A stretch of 64,000 nt of DNA from Siphonodentalium dalli (GCA_032622095.1 CP136062.1:203263959-203327958), one strand, 5' to 3'. Counted from the stretch's first letter, positions 10,976 to 23,612 are shown. A program made the numbers and translations. The notes: generated by a model from the sequence alone, not told the origin.

Positions 10976-11860
10976 TGGCTTTGTCCAGACCTCTGTTTGT
11001 CATTCCGCACTTCCAGTCAGGTCATACCAGGAGTACGGTACATGACTACATGTACATTTTAATGTAAAGTACAAATAACCATACGACATGTCGGCAAGAA
11101 ATCAGCCATAGTCCAACAAGACTATAAAAACCTGCATAGGATCACGATGGAAATAAGCCCCAGCTTTTACTCTCTGGGAACCAAATAATAGTACAGGATG
11201 GATTCTGATGGAAATTTCCAAGAATTCTAATAATAGTACAGGGCAGAATAATAGTTCAAAGTGGAAACATGTAACAAAATAAATGAAACATACTAGCCGT
11301 TCTACTTGATATACATGTAATATACTGGTACTACCAGATGTAAGAAAATTATTAAGTTCTAAATCCTGCATTTACTTTAACTACATTTTATATTTCAACT
11401 GTATACTGTACTAAATGTACTGGCCAAATTTGTACCCATTAGACAATCACAATTGTTTTCTTGGTAAGAATAATTCTACTAATAGCATTTGAATGCCTAT
11501 GTGCTACTAGTACATGTAGTATAAATATAATAACATACCAGTACTATTAGGAAAACTATTGCAATTTTTTTCAAGAACATACTGGTACATGTATACGTTC
11601 ATCTCAAACATTTTACAATTCAATTCTGAAGATGGGTGACATGGTGTTTGTGGAAAAAATTTAATAACATGCGGACCCAAATATTTATAAAGGACCACAC
11701 AAGGTGGATTTTTCCTGGAAAATTATAAATGTACAATGTACATGTATATTTATTAGGATCCCGAGAGTAGTGTGTCAACCCGGTTTTTTGCAGTCTGAAT
11801 AATTTTGCTCATTCATAAGGACCAGGTGACCTCAAATTTGTTCTGCGAAATATTGTAATG

Positions 11861-12078
11861 TACAGTATAAATGCCCAAAATAATCAAAATAATCAACTCC
11901 TTAACCACAGCAGAACTGTGGGTCATTTTTCAGGATTTAGTCCGAAATATGGCTTGTTGCCATTCATCGGAAAGCTCTCACTGAGAGCTTTCCGATGAAT
12001 GGCAACAAGCCATATTTCCGACTAAATCCTGAAAAGTTACCCATAATTAAGGAGTCGATTATTTAGGGCATTACTGTA
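11861..12078. mobile_element. A2: family A palindromic MITE
   Basis: Outer ends are TACAGTA and ATTACTGTA; the left end has a small duplication of AATAATC. The centre is AGCTCTCACTGAGAGCT. The right arm lacks the CTGCTGTGGT segment. There is no ORF. TA at both outer edges fits Tc1/mariner-type insertion. Confidence 0.8.
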
Positions 12079-12377
12079 CATGTCCTGGTAATTATCGATA
12101 TTGTCTCAATAATATAAAGCATATGTTGCCATGAAAAATACTATAGTCCACAAGCAGTTGATGTACATGTACCGGTATGCTTCTATATGAAAATTGTTCC
12201 ATTTTAAAAGCATTTCTAAGAAGCTATAAGATTGTTGCATACTGGTAGCTTTCATACTAGTAGCTTTATGGAAGTTTTTAATGTCATTTGTTGTTAGAAA
12301 AATTTTAACCAATTAATTCCAGCATTTTGGGAATTGAACACTTCTATTGCCATATATTTACCATACCGGTACATTTT

Positions 12378-12860
12378 TAGCTCAACTTTACTTTGTAAAG
12401 TTTGAGCTATTGCCATGGCTTGGTATCCGTCGTCCGTGTGTGTGCGTGTGTGAGGCATCAACAATACAGGCTACAGGTCGTACCTTTGGTCAGATCATTA
12501 TGAAATTTGTCATAGCTGTTGACATTTACATTTAGATGGGAACGAGTCATTTTGGGGTTATTCGGGAAAAAAACATGGCCACCAGTGGCCATCTTGGATT
12601 TCAAAATTCAATCCATTAGCATGGGCTACAGGTCGTACTGGTTGTTTGATCATCCTGAAATTTGTCATGGATCTTAATATTGACATGTAGATGGAAACGA
12701 GTAATTTTGGGGTCATTCGGCCATAAAACATGGCCGCCAGCAGCCATCTTGGATTTTACTCTTTGCATCACAAAATCCTTTGTCATGGGCTACAGGTTAT
12801 ACCTTTAGTCGGATCATTATGAAATTTGTCACGGCTGTTGACATTGACATGTAGATTGGA
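12378..12860 (+). repeat. Dispersed repeat I, copy 1
   Basis: It opens TTTTAGCTCAACTTTACTTT and GGCTTGGTATCCGTCGTCCG, then repeats a unit of about 180 bp containing GGGCTACAGGTCGTAC, TCATTATGAAATTTGTCA, GTTGACATTGACATGTAGAT and ATGGCCGCC..GCCATCTTGG. A longer copy is at 52889-54030. It ends about 100 bp before exon 2. Confidence 0.65.
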
Positions 12861-12955
12861 ACTAGTTTCTATTTTTTGTATTTTGTCTTCGATCGAAGCC
12901 TTTATCAGGCAAAGATGACAGAAACTTGGTCAATCTCTCCTGTTATTCTTTTCAG

Positions 12956-13073
12956 ATAAGAAAGCGACCCGCAGGATCACTAGTCAAAGAAATCAGAGCA
13001 TTCTCCCGACTTCTATCTAGAAGCAACCTTTTGACAGATAGTAGATTTCTTGCATTAGGACATTACAACTGGG
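12956..13073 (+). CDS. SPG7: Exon 2 of paraplegin-like m-AAA protease subunit
   Basis: A pyrimidine-rich tract ending TTCTTTTCAG precedes 12956, and GTAAGT follows 13073. The 118-nt exon enters in phase 0 and leaves in phase 1 after the first base of a Gly codon. It encodes 39 residues, basic and amphipathic (EIRAFSRLLSRSNLLTDSRF), ending LALGHYNW. Human SPG7 exon 2 also goes from phase 0 to phase 1 and splits a Gly codon at the same place (recalled boundary c.286/287). The three-exon join is open throughout. The exon sits between dispersed repeat I (ending about 12860) and repeat-poor DNA. Remaining doubt: no conserved catalytic domain is visible yet. Confidence 0.65.
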
Positions 13074-13504
13074 GTAAGTCAATTGAGTTTCATTTTTCAC
13101 TTTACACAGGTAATAACATGATTACATGTATTACCCTTTCCATAACAGATGGATAGGAGCTTTTACGGTGCCTTAGTCAAGTGGCAAATACCGGTAATTC
13201 ATACTAATTCTACGTCCTGGATGCAAGGCAATCACTGCACAAATTCAAGTTAACGATAATATACATGCTGCTCTTCAACCAGGCTACATGTATATACCAT
13301 GACAATACATGTACCGGTACATGTTTTATTCTCTACAGGCAGTATCTTGTTACTGAAAAGTGCAGTTCAATATCAGTGACAATCTGTTTGGTAATCACAT
13401 TTAATTGTTGTGTTGTTTACATGTCTTTTAGTTGTTTTAATATTTTTCCTTTGCAAGTGCAGTTTCCCAATTGTTCTTATCAACAAAATTAATTTCTCCT
13501 GATG

Positions 13505-13605
13505 GATTGGACCAGCGAAAAATCCAGAGATTTTTTTGGGAACACCTACTAGTACAGGCATTGTCCAACAGAGGATGTCCCCATATACATTGAGATTCAT
13601 AATAC
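13505..13605 (-). repeat. Short dispersed repeat shared with 6070-6150
   Basis: Both sites read CCAGAGATTTTTTGGGGACACCT-like, then a CCCCATATA or CCCATATAAT segment followed by TTGAGAT. The similarity covers about 90 bp. Family ends are not defined. Confidence 0.4.
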
Positions 13606-14236
13606 ATGTAGTTATAATTGGGCACATACACATGAAATTAAAAACTTTATATCCACCTCAGATTGATGAATTACATTGTACATGTATATTGTTGAAGTCA
13701 GGAAAATTGCCTTGACAAGAGAAAATTCATTTCTATAAATACAACCAGTATTTACTAGGAATTTGGGGAGATTTTGGCATTCAGTCTTAAGTTTCAGAGT
13801 TTGGGTGCCCTTACCTGTAACATGTACCATATGAACGCAGCTCTGAATAATTCCCAGGATTGGACCGATAGTCATTTGAACTTTTGAAGTCTTTTCAAAC
13901 AGCCTTTAGAGCTCGTTCATATGGCTTATTTGTTTTCTGCTAGAAGAAATCCTGGTTTTTCACCATTTGACCCAAGTGTGCTGTGACACTCCTTGAGGCA
14001 GACATATGCCATATAAAGATTTGAGGAATGGAGAGAAATTGTTCTCGATTGGTTGTTTCTGTATTTAGAGATGGATTGGTTATTACTAATATGACAATAT
14101 CTCTGTGGGGCATTTAACTGCAATACCAAGCTCGGAGAATTATGATTACCATAAGAGACTGTCACCCACATCTGACAACTGCTGAGATATTCATCAGATG
14201 GGGGAATACAAAATTGGGAATCTAAGAGGTACCATT

Positions 14237-15478
14237 CGATGTAGCTGACAGTCCCAATGAACCTGTGCACCAGTCGATGTATATGTAGCTGACAGTCACA
14301 ATGAACCTGTGTACCAGTCGATGTAGCTGACAGTCACAATGAACATGTGTACCAGTCGATGTAGCTGACAGTCACAATGAACCTGTGTACCAGTCGATGT
14401 AGCTGACAGTCACAATGAACATGTGTACCAGTCGATGTAGCTGACAGTCACAATGAACCTGTGTACCAGTCGATGTAGCTGACAGTCACAATGAACCTGT
14501 GTACCAGTCGATGTAGCTGACAGTCACAATGAACCTGTGTACCAGTCGATGTAGCTGACAGTCACAATGAACCTGTGTACCAGTCGATGTAGCTGACAGT
14601 CACAATGAACCTGTGTACCAGTCGATGTAGCTGACAGTCACAATGAACCTGTGTACCAGTCGATGTAGCTGACAGTCACAATGAACCTGTGTACCAGTCG
14701 ATGTAGCTGACAGTCACAATGAACCTGTGTACCAGTCGATGTAGCTGACAGTCACAATGAACCTGTGTACCAGTCGATGTAGCTGACAGTCACAATGAAC
14801 CTGTGTACCAGTCGATGTAGCTGACAGTCACAATGAACCTGTGTACCAGTCGATGTAGCTAACAGTTACAATGAACCTGTGTACCAGTCGATGTAGCTGA
14901 CAGTCACAATGAACCTGTGTACCAGTCGATGTAGCTGACAGTCACAATGAACCTGTGTACCAGTCGATGTAGCTGACAGTCACAATGAACCTGTGTACCA
15001 GTCAATGTAGCTGACAGTCACAATGAACCTGTGTACCAGTCGATGTAGCTGACAGTCACAATGAACCTGTGTACCAGTCGATGTAGCTGACAGTCACAAT
15101 GAACCTGTGTACCAGTCGATGTAGCTAACAGTCACAATGAACCTGTGTACCAGTCGATGTAGCTGACAGTCACAATGAACCTGTGTACCAGTCGATGTAG
15201 CTGACAGTCACAATGAACCTGTGTACCAGTCGATGTAGCTGACAGTCACAATGAACCTGTGTACCAGTCAATGTAGCTGATAGTCACAATGAACCTGTGT
15301 ACCAGTCGATGTAGCTGACAGTCACAATGAACCTGTGTACCAGTCGATGTAGCTGACAGTCACAATGAACCTGTGTACCAGTCGATGTAGCTGACAGTCA
15401 CAATGAACCTGTGTACCAGTCGATGTAGCTGACAGTCACAATGAACCTGTGTACCAGTCGACAATGAACCTGTGTACA
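14237..15478. repeat. 38-bp minisatellite, about 32 units
   Basis: The unit is CAGTCGATGTAGCTGACAGT followed by CACAATGAACCTGTGTAC. The first units are degenerate; the first regular ones alternate AACATG and AACCTG, giving a 76-bp dimer. Rare variants (GCTAACAG at 14859 and 15125; GTCAATG at 15001 and 15267) recur exactly 266 bp (seven units) apart. The unit is not a multiple of three and contains stops, so it is non-coding. Confidence 0.95.
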
Positions 15479-15492
15479 TGTACTTGTGTTAA

Positions 15493-15756
15493 CTCTTTCT
15501 TTACTAAATACTCATTGATGAGTTGGTTCCTTAGTTCCTTAGGAATTGTTCAGATAATAAGTTCAACAAACAGAATTTGTTGATCTTATTGTCTAAACAT
15601 TTGCCACCAACGAATAGAAATCATTCTGCACTTGTACATGTATTATTTCTTTGTCTATCTGCTCTTTTTTTTTTAATACCCCCTCCAGATGGACAATAGA
15701 CCATTCCACTGTGTTATTGTATAACTGATAGGAGATTCTATTCAGTACAGAAAGGG
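15493..15756. mobile_element. E1: TTAA-flanked family E element
   Basis: TTAA lies at 15489-15492 and 15757-15760. The ends are CTCTTTCTTTACTAAATAC and TTCAGTACAGAAAGGG. An internal segment (GTTCAGATAATAAGTTCAAC) recurs in E4 and E6. No ORF. TTAA duplication and a CCCTTT-like terminus indicate piggyBac-type mobilisation. Confidence 0.7.
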
Positions 15757-16251
15757 TTAAAGGCCCACACCTAATGGTTCAACTACCCAATTATATTTAT
15801 ATAGTGCCATTTATTTACAGTTTTGCTACAAAATAGTAGTGAAATATATTTTAGCTACCGGTATAAAGTTATTGAACGATTGTGACTTAGAAGTGTCCAT
15901 GATGTGTTAGAAAATGCTCAGAGATACCCCCTATTTCCTCCAGAATGCACTACATGTTGTTGAAGTGGTAACTACAACGTACAAGATAGAACTGTCTCGC
16001 TTTAATCACAACAGGAGTCAGTTGTTATGATCTACCTCAAAACAAGTACAAAACACCGACCAACAAATCTTTGTACCATGATATATTGATAATAAGATAT
16101 TATATTAATATTAACATTCTTTTTTATATCTATTATCTATTTTGGAGCTTCCTCTTTCCAATGATACCAGTATGTAATGCAAAATATGATATAGTTTGTC
16201 TTTGCTGTCAATACTGTTGACCATACTAGTAGCTTTTGAAAGCATGGTTAA

Positions 16252-16502
16252 CCCTATACTAAATACTCATTGACAGGTCCATGTATAGTTCCCTTAGGAT
16301 ATGTTCAGATAAGGTCAATTTATTGAAATTATTTATTTGGTCATTTCCCACCAGTGAAAATGAATTCTTACTGCACTTGTATTATATATTTTCATACGTC
16401 TGTTGTCTGCTCATATTGTCTGAACATCCCTCAAGATGGATAATAGACCATTCCGATGTATACTTTTATAACAATGGAAGAATCCATTTAGTATAGAAAG
16501 GG
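16252..16502. mobile_element. E2: TTAA-flanked family E element
   Basis: TTAA lies at 16248-16251 and 16503-16506. The ends are CCCTATACTAAATACTCATT and TTTAGTATAGAAAGGG. The order of internal blocks is as in E1 (CATTTCCCACCAGTGAA, CTGCACTTGTATTATA, GATGGATAATAGACCATTCC). Confidence 0.75.
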
Positions 16503-16979
16503 TTAAACCACACAGTAGCTAACCAACCATCAAGGTCATACCCAGTAAACTACATGTAGGTTGTTCATACATACAGGTATAATGGTATGTATGGTACAGG
16601 ACACACCAGGACTATTGAGTATCAGTCTACATGTACATTTAACTATAACATTCTGCATTTAAAAACCCACAATCTGATACCCGTATTTGGCTATGAGATT
16701 ACTAAAATTTAGGGTAGAAGTCCAATTTAATTTAGCCTTATTGAATATTCATTTTCATTTTATGGCGTTGTTTTCTGTGATTTATATTTGATATCCATCA
16801 CGTGTCAACCAGAACTGAAAAATAAATAGTTCCTATCCATTATTGGATCGGAATAATGGACTTTGTCTCACTTAACTCACTCTGCATTGATACGGCTTTA
16901 ATGGGACTCGAACCAGAGTTACTATAGTATTGCATAAAATAAATTATTGCATGCATGATCAAAGATAGGAGGGCAAGCT

Positions 16980-17193
16980 TACAGTAATGCCCTAAATAAT
17001 CGACTCCTTAACCATAGCAGTATTATGGGTAATTTTTCAGGATTTAGTCAGAAATATGGCTTGTTGCCATTCATCGGAAAGCTCTCAGTGAGAGCTTTCC
17101 GATGAATGGCAGCAAGCCATATTTCCAACTAAATCCTGAAAAATTACCCATAATTCTGCTGTGGTTAAGGAGTTGATTATTTAGGGCAATGCT
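16980..17193. mobile_element. A3: family A palindromic MITE
   Basis: It starts TACAGTAATGCCCTAAATAA; the centre is GCTCTCAGTGAGAGC; it ends TTTAGGGCAATGCT with a decayed right tip. About 115 bp of its left flank (16866-16980) also occurs between two A pieces at 29213-29300. Confidence 0.8.
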
Positions 17194-17311
17194 CTCCTGA
17201 GATTGATACTGTATAATGCCAGGCTTGCCTGCAAAGAAACTTTGTGATTCTCCAAACATGAAAGTCATTTATTGACTCGAGAGTTCTTGAGTGGATACAA
17301 GAGCTTGCTTA

Positions 17312-17741
17312 CAAGCCTGAGTTTAGTGTTCCTGTCATTTGCAGAATGAGGTCCCCAGAGGGTGAATTTAGTGATGCTATCCCTCTGGGGACCTCATTCT
17401 GCTTAGGCCTCATCTTCCCAGGAAAGTTTCTTTATTATCAAATTTCTATAGAAACTTCTTTTCATATATTCTATTTCTTTTTTAGTTTATTTTCTCTATA
17501 TCCTGCTATATCCCCAAATTGGCAGACGACACATTAGATAATCGAGGTTCCCCATGGGTGTACATCACAATATTCATCATTTGGGAACTTCAATCTGAGT
17601 CTATGGCTCCCATAGCAGGTTGGGCCATGCAGAATGAGGTCCCCAGAGGGTGAATTTATTGATGATATCCCGATAGCGTCACTAAATTCACCCTCTGGGG
17701 ACCTCATTCTGCAAATGACAGGCACACTAAACTCAGGCATG
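17312..17741. mobile_element. C2: family C element, exact 8-bp target duplication
   Basis: CTTGCTTA is present at 17304-17311 and 17742-17749. The ends are CAAGCCTGAGTTTAGTGT and CACACTAAACTCAGGCATG. Subterminal hairpins are built from GCAGAATGAGGTCCCCAGAG and its complement; the left one has lost part of its second arm. The type 1 spacer has AATTTCTATAGAAACTTC and CCCCAAATTGGCAGACGACA. Confidence 0.85.
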
Positions 17742-18301
17742 CTTGCTTACCAATTTTTCGTGGGAACTAAGTTGCTAAACCTGTATTTGTCCTTTTGTGT
17801 CATTATCGATAACAGCAGTAATTATTGATCTCTTTGTGCGACGGAAAAAAGTCTTTTCCTTTTAGGTCTGACTATCTATTGATAAACAGATAATGACATA
17901 TAGCTGTTAAGAAAGGTCAAGTACGTTATGCGTTTTCCCTGTTCCTCTTAACAGATTTTGTCAGCATAGGGTTTCCGCTCTTACTGTAGTTGATAGCAAG
18001 CCAGTATCATACTACAGTTATCATTGCAATGATTCTTCACGATTTGTTATTCTTCTTGAATCTTATTTGAAGATTCATTGCATCATTTATCAAGGTTCTA
18101 CTGCAATAGGGAAATTGATTAAGTTGTCCAAATCCATTATTTAACATTGGATGACAGGGTAAATAACATAATTTTGAGCTTGTAACTTTTCTGTACCATT
18201 GAGAGTCTAGGAACTCCCTCTGGATGTTGAACACTTTATGTGACGGAAAAAAAGTCTTTAAAAGTTTTACGCCTGAGTCCAGAGTAGGGGTCAGAAGGGG
18301 G

Positions 18302-18321
18302 TTGGGGGGGGGGGGGGGGCA
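18302..18321. repeat. Poly-G tract
   Basis: An uninterrupted run of about 17-18 G follows GGGGGTT. It could form a quadruplex; length is likely to vary between alleles or assemblies. Confidence 0.8.
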
Positions 18322-18484
18322 ATTGCCTCTGCTGCCTTCACTAAGGTGAGAAAAAAGTGCCCTTTTATTCTCCATAGAAGGACAAGAAATTTGTCGGTTG
18401 ACTGACGCTAACATAATATTTTTTTAGTCTTGCCTGAAACTAGATCATGCCATGAATCTCTATTCTGGCTAACGCCCATAGAGA

Positions 18485-21001
18485 GGGGCACACTATAAAG
18501 TGTAAGCCGAGGCCGGCTCCAAATTAAAGGTGTAAGCGGGGTGTTATGTGGCGTTTGGTCCGTTGTTTCTCAATGGATATGAATAAAATTTGGTGTATAT
18601 GTCCGGACTGAGACATGGAATACACTAACGTTTAAATTGATTTTTAATTCACAAATTTGTTGATTTTATTCAACTTTTTCGTTCTGGAGCACACTAAAAA
18701 GTGTAAGCGGCTGGCTCCAAAATAAAAGGTGTAAGCGGATTTGATGTCGCATTATCTTGTTTGTTTATAAATGGATATGACTGAAATTTAGTACATATGT
18801 CCGGGTTACATTAACATGTACATTAACGTTTGAATTGTTTTTAAATTCACAAATTTGTTGATTTTATTCAACTTTTCAGTTCATTTTTTCATTCTGTAGC
18901 ACACTATAAAGTGTCAGCGGCTGGCTCCAATTAAAAGGTGTAAGTGGCTTATGTGCTTAGCGTTATAGGTAATCGGATTATACTAATTGGCGACTCTAGA
19001 CTATTGTGTTAGGTGTTTTGGGGCATTTGAGGTTTTTGGCGAAATAATAATTTAGAAAGTCAATACATTTATTTTAAATGATAACTTTATTTAATCATAA
19101 TGCATATATATAATAAACACATAAAATATAATAACAAACATGAGACATACAAACATGATCTATAAACTGTTAACAAAAGATATCAAACTCAATGCATGAC
19201 AAAGATATCAAACTTAATGAAGTTTATGAAGTGCACATTAATATTCAAATAGTGGTCTCGGTATCAAACCCCGAAGTTCCGACCACGTCGCCATCGCTAT
19301 ACGTACGGTATATAAGATATGTGCCAATAATATTGACAAAGCAATGGTGACAATATGGAGACGATAGCGAGGCAACTATCTGAATAGTTATGCCACAAGT
19401 ATGACAAACTATGCCATAAGTATGGCTAGGCCGACAAAAAAATATATAAAAGAATATAAAATTCAACAATATTCCTCATAAAGGTTGTGTGCGAAATTAA
19501 TATTCAAATAGTGCATGGTCTCGGCATCAAACTCCCACGTTCCGACCATGCACGTCGCCATCGCTATTCATATATAAGATACGTGCCAATAACGTTGACA
19601 AAGCAATGGCGACAATATGGAGATGGTACCGAGACAACTATCTGAATATTAATGCACACATTAATTCAAATGCAACAACAGCAATTACAAACATTTGCTA
19701 CAAACATAATTGTTGACACGTTACTGCTGGAAATATTTACACATGTATCACATCTCTCCTTGTTACACTCTTGAAATCATATAAAAAATATTTGGCAATC
19801 TTTTTAAACAGGCTTTTTAGAAGGTTGTGCGAGCTTTTTCGCAAATTTCAAATTTTATGGCATTCCGTGCAAAATTCCACACCTGAGTATGGATCTATTT
19901 TGAGAAAACAAGTTTGCCAGCGAATAGAGGAAATCGTAGAAATTTTATGGCTCATGCATGGTTGGGACATGCCGGTTCGTGATATATAGTCGAGTGTAGT
20001 CATTGAAAAGATAAGTGTTGGCCGGTATATCGATAATAAAACATATACATGTACTTGTTTCTAATTAATGCTTGAAACACCAGTTACAACGAAATACACA
20101 TCTCCTGGCTGTGGGACAGCTATTGTTATTTATATGATGAACTAAGATCGTGGAACACGGTTTTGCTCATTTACCGTAGAATCACCCGAAGGACCAAAAC
20201 CAACAGACATCGCAAAGAGGCTGATCAAAATAATCAACCGTCTCAACAACGGCTAAAGAGAGATATTGTTTGGGGAAATTCTCTGTCGAGGCAACTTTGA
20301 AAAAGCTGACTGAATCTCATGAAGTGGAGGATTTAAAGACCAGAGAAAGAAGATCAACAGACCAATCCAGAAAAAAACGCTTTCCCGACATCCTGTATCC
20401 TGCCTCACTTCGACCCCTCGAACCTAATACACCTCTATATACCAGCCTAAGAACAAAGTTCAGAATATCGGAATCGTCCGGTATAAGAGAGGTGCCGCTC
20501 AGCACCGAACATGAACAGTCCCAAATATATGCTGTATGTTTGTTATGTTCTATGTATTTAATGTCTTTATATTACTACATGCATTGTGATTAAATTTATT
20601 TTATCATCTAAAATACATCTGTATTCACTTTCTAAATTATTATTTCCCCAAAAACCTCAAATGATACATAACACCTAACACTATTAATAGTCTAGAGTTG
20701 CCAATTAGTTAATCTGATTACCTATAACGATAAGCACATAAGCCGCTTACATCTTTTATTTTGAAGCCGCCGCTTACACTTTTTAGTGTGCTCCAAAACT
20801 AAAAAGTTGAATAAAATCAACAAATTTGTGAAATTAAAAACAAATCAAACGTTATTGTATTCTATGTCTCAGGCCGGACATGTATACCAAATTTTATTCA
20901 TATCCATTCAGAAACAACGGACCAAACGCCACATAACACCCCGCTTACACCTTCTATTTGGAGCTGGACGTGGCCTCGGCTTACACTTTATAGTGTGTCC
21001 C
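18485..21001. mobile_element. Element O: 2.5-kb long-TIR DNA transposon, exact 8-bp target duplication
   Basis: CATAGAGA occurs at 18477-18484 and 21002-21009. The ends are GGGGCACACTATAAAGTGTA and, inverted, GGGACACACTATAAAGTGTA. Long inverted repeats run to about 19108 on the left and from about 20578 on the right. The left one is longer because it holds an additional copy of the module GCACACT..AAGTGTAAGCGGC..GGCTCCAA (three copies against two). The core holds a 155-bp direct repeat (19232-19385 and 19497-19650) and weak + strand open frames (19771-19989, 20270-20593) that I cannot identify. Long TIRs with an 8-9 bp duplication fit Mutator-like elements; hAT or P-type remain possible. Confidence 0.8.
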
Positions 21002-21296
21002 CATAGAGATCATATTCCACCAGTGCAAAACCTTGGAACTTTTTGACGTTTTGACAGGGAACCTTATAAAGTCGAAAAAATTACGTGGAGATTATATTTC
21101 TTAGTTTATTTATTTATTACAGACTTAGCTATGATTTATATTGATTTCTCTGTGAATTAAAAGTGATAATGTCACACCTGTGAATTACGTTCCCGGTGAG
21201 CACACGCGATCAGCTGGTCGGGGAATATTTTGTCTTTATAATTAGTGCTTTTAAGTCGTGAAAAGTGTGTAATAAACAGAATAATCAATTTTTTTT

Positions 21297-21429
21297 CGAA
21301 GATTACATGACATAATTCATTCAGGGAACTGGTCCTATCAGTAATACCCTCGTTCGTTCCACTCACTCAGGTTTTATAAAGCCCGGCTCCCCTCATGAAT
21401 TATGTCACGTACATTGTAATCTTCGAAAC
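21297..21429. repeat. Foldback pair of about 30-bp arms
   Basis: CGAAGATTACATGACATAAT at 21297 onward and its near complement ATTATGTCACGTACATTGTA plus ATCTTCG (about 21399-21427) flank a spacer of about 70 bp. The right arm has a small insertion. No element ends found. Confidence 0.5.
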
Positions 21430-21518
21430 CAGTTGTTTACTCTCTACATGTATGTCTTCTTTAATAAATGACGTATTCTATTGTTAAATCACTGAATGCC
21501 CCACTTACATGTAAGATG

Positions 21519-22630
21519 TCTGTGTACCCATACCATAGTATGGTACACATAGTGTCGACGTCTGAATTGACCACTCGTCGTTCGTTCGTCCGTCCGTCTC
21601 TCTGTATGTCCGTCTGTCCGTCTGTCTGAAGACACTTTACGCATAATGTGATAACTCAAACATTTTCTTTCTGATCGGAACCAAATTTTGTATATGGGTT
21701 TCTCAGGCCAAAATACAGATCGAGTTCAAATATGGCTTTCATCCGACTTTTTTTTACAGACTTAGAATTCACGCATTCTGCCATAACTCAAACATTTTTT
21801 ATCTGATTGGAACCAAATTTGGTATGTGAGTTTCTCAACCCAAAATACTAGTCGAGTTCGAATATAGATTTAACGAAAAAAATTATTATAACTTTTTTGT
21901 TAACTTTTATAATAATATAAAAAAAAATTATTAAAAAAAAAAAAAAAATTGTCATTGACACTTTCATTTGTTTGAATTTTATACCGTTAATTAGGTGTGA
22001 TGTCCTGTTTTGAAATTAAGAAGACTTTATTGCAATAGTTGCATATAATATTATGATATAAATAAATTACCAACATCAAATATCCATAGTATATGAGAGC
22101 ACGTTTAATAGATGTCATTCCAAGTGAAATATGTTATTAAATGCTATGATGACATATGGTTCAGAGCTCAAGGGGTAGTTAGATGAAGGTAAAGATAAAC
22201 AACTGCTCACTGGCTGGCAAATTGTTTAATCCTATCTGTCAAATTGATTAATGGCAGTATGAGACTCTTGCTATATAATGGACAATGACTCTTCCTCATA
22301 TCTCTTATCTATGGTTATCTTTGCACACTAATCACTTCTAATGATTTTGGTATTGACTGATTAATTGATTTAAAAAAAATATATTAACCCTTCAGACACA
22401 TGCTTCAATTTGAAATTAAAATAATGGCTTATAGCCAATATGATTTATCTATGCAGTCGGTAACGGGCAGATAGGGTAGTAATTAAAGTACAATTTAAAT
22501 ATATGAGATGGAATCCCATACATGTATGTTCTAAGCAGTCTGGCTTGTCCACAAATTATAATTTGTCTTTATCGCCAAGGTATACTATCGCCAATGTACG
22601 GGTTAAACATCTGCCGATCGTGATCGGCCT
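21519..22630 (+). repeat. Dispersed repeat G, copy 1
   Basis: It begins TACCCATACCATAGTATGGT and CACATAGTGTCGACGTC, then a GTCCGTCTGTCC stretch, ATAACTCAAACATTTT and GGAACCAAATTTGGTATGTG blocks. A T/A-rich middle with TCATTGACACTTTCATTTGT follows, and it ends near GGTTAAACATCTGCCGATCG. The same order occurs at 44424-46315. No coding capacity is evident. Confidence 0.65.
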
Positions 22631-23314
22631 CTTTTTGGTATATTTTATTAAGTTCACCACCTTTTGTGCTGCTAAAAACAAAAATAAACAGAAAATAAAT
22701 GTTAAATAAGCACATAACATGACATTAAAGTAGAATTCTTATTCTTGAAATCAGTTGTTATTATATAGGTCAAAGCCATACTCTCAGCTTTTAATTCTCG
22801 CTCAGTCGTTCTTTATGGATAACCAGAGCTCGTCTTTATCGAGTGATGCATCAGGGAGAAGTAAAGAGAAATGACGGAGACAAGAAGCCATAAAGTATTT
22901 AGATGAAAATCCTCGTTATTACGAAAAAAGGGATTTACTGTATGGCTGTGCTAGCTGGTAAAATACAAATGACTCTCTTGTGCTAATGTGAAAATTAACA
23001 GAAGTACTGGCACCATTACAATGCCATGGTGTTTTTTTCAATGGCATACAGTAACATTATTGTACCCCCACTTTTAAAAAATGGTCGTTATACTGGTATC
23101 ATGAATTATAAAGCTATCCTGGTTGGTAAAGGAGCACAGATATCCTCTGTCATTTAGAAATAATTGAGCAGTATGGATACGAGAGGACATTTTCTAATTT
23201 TCAACTGCTGCAAAAAGAGAAAAAAAAACTTAAATATTTCCATTCAAATGCCTTTGCCATGTATAGTCACTGGACAAGCTATCCGTCTTGCTGCATGTTC
23301 TGTAGCTGTCCTAC

Positions 23315-23600
23315 TACATGTACCAGTAGTCTGGGGGAGGGGGGGTGGTGTGGTGGTCTTAGAGGGGTCTAGTTGTACATGTACCGGTAGTCTGGGGGGA
23401 TATGGTGGGCTCAGAGGGGTCCAGTGGTACATGTACTGGTATATATATAGTCTGGGGGGATGTGATGAGCTCAGAGGGGTCAAGTGGTACATGTACCAGT
23501 AGTCTGGGGGAATGTGGTGAGCTCAGAGGGGTCTAGTGGTACATGTACAGGTAGTCTGGGGGAAATGGTGGGCTCAGAGGTGTCTAGTGGTACATGTATG
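23315..23600 (+). repeat. Minisatellite of 51-61 bp units, five to six copies
   Basis: TACATGTACC..AGTCTGGGGG..GGGCTCAGAGGGGTCTAGTG units begin at 23315, 23376, 23428, 23488, 23540 and 23591. Spacings are 61, 52, 60, 52 and 51 bp. The open frames across it are by-products. Confidence 0.8.
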
Positions 23601-23612
23601 TCTTGCACTCTC

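Larger units (their letters stand above)
3178..12955 (+). other. Intron 1 of the SPG7-like gene
   Basis: About 9.8 kb from donor GTAAGT to acceptor TTTTCAG. It holds a SINE pair, a foldback element, one compact C element, one rearranged A element, the BED-finger hAT remnant, dispersed repeat H and dispersed repeat I. Within it, 4756-6208 carries only two diverged direct copies of an 85-bp segment (about 4812-4895 and 5322-5405). The stretch 11000-11860 has only scattered TACATGTA/ACTAGTA motifs. Confidence 0.6.

Noticed and set aside
14237-15478. CRISPR-like array
   Set aside because: Units are contiguous 38-bp tandem repeats with no variable spacers, in a eukaryotic intron.
20270-20593. 107-codon ORF as a transposase gene in element O
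   Set aside because: No ATG start, no recognisable catalytic motif, and part of it runs into the right terminal inverted repeat; kept only as a note under element O.
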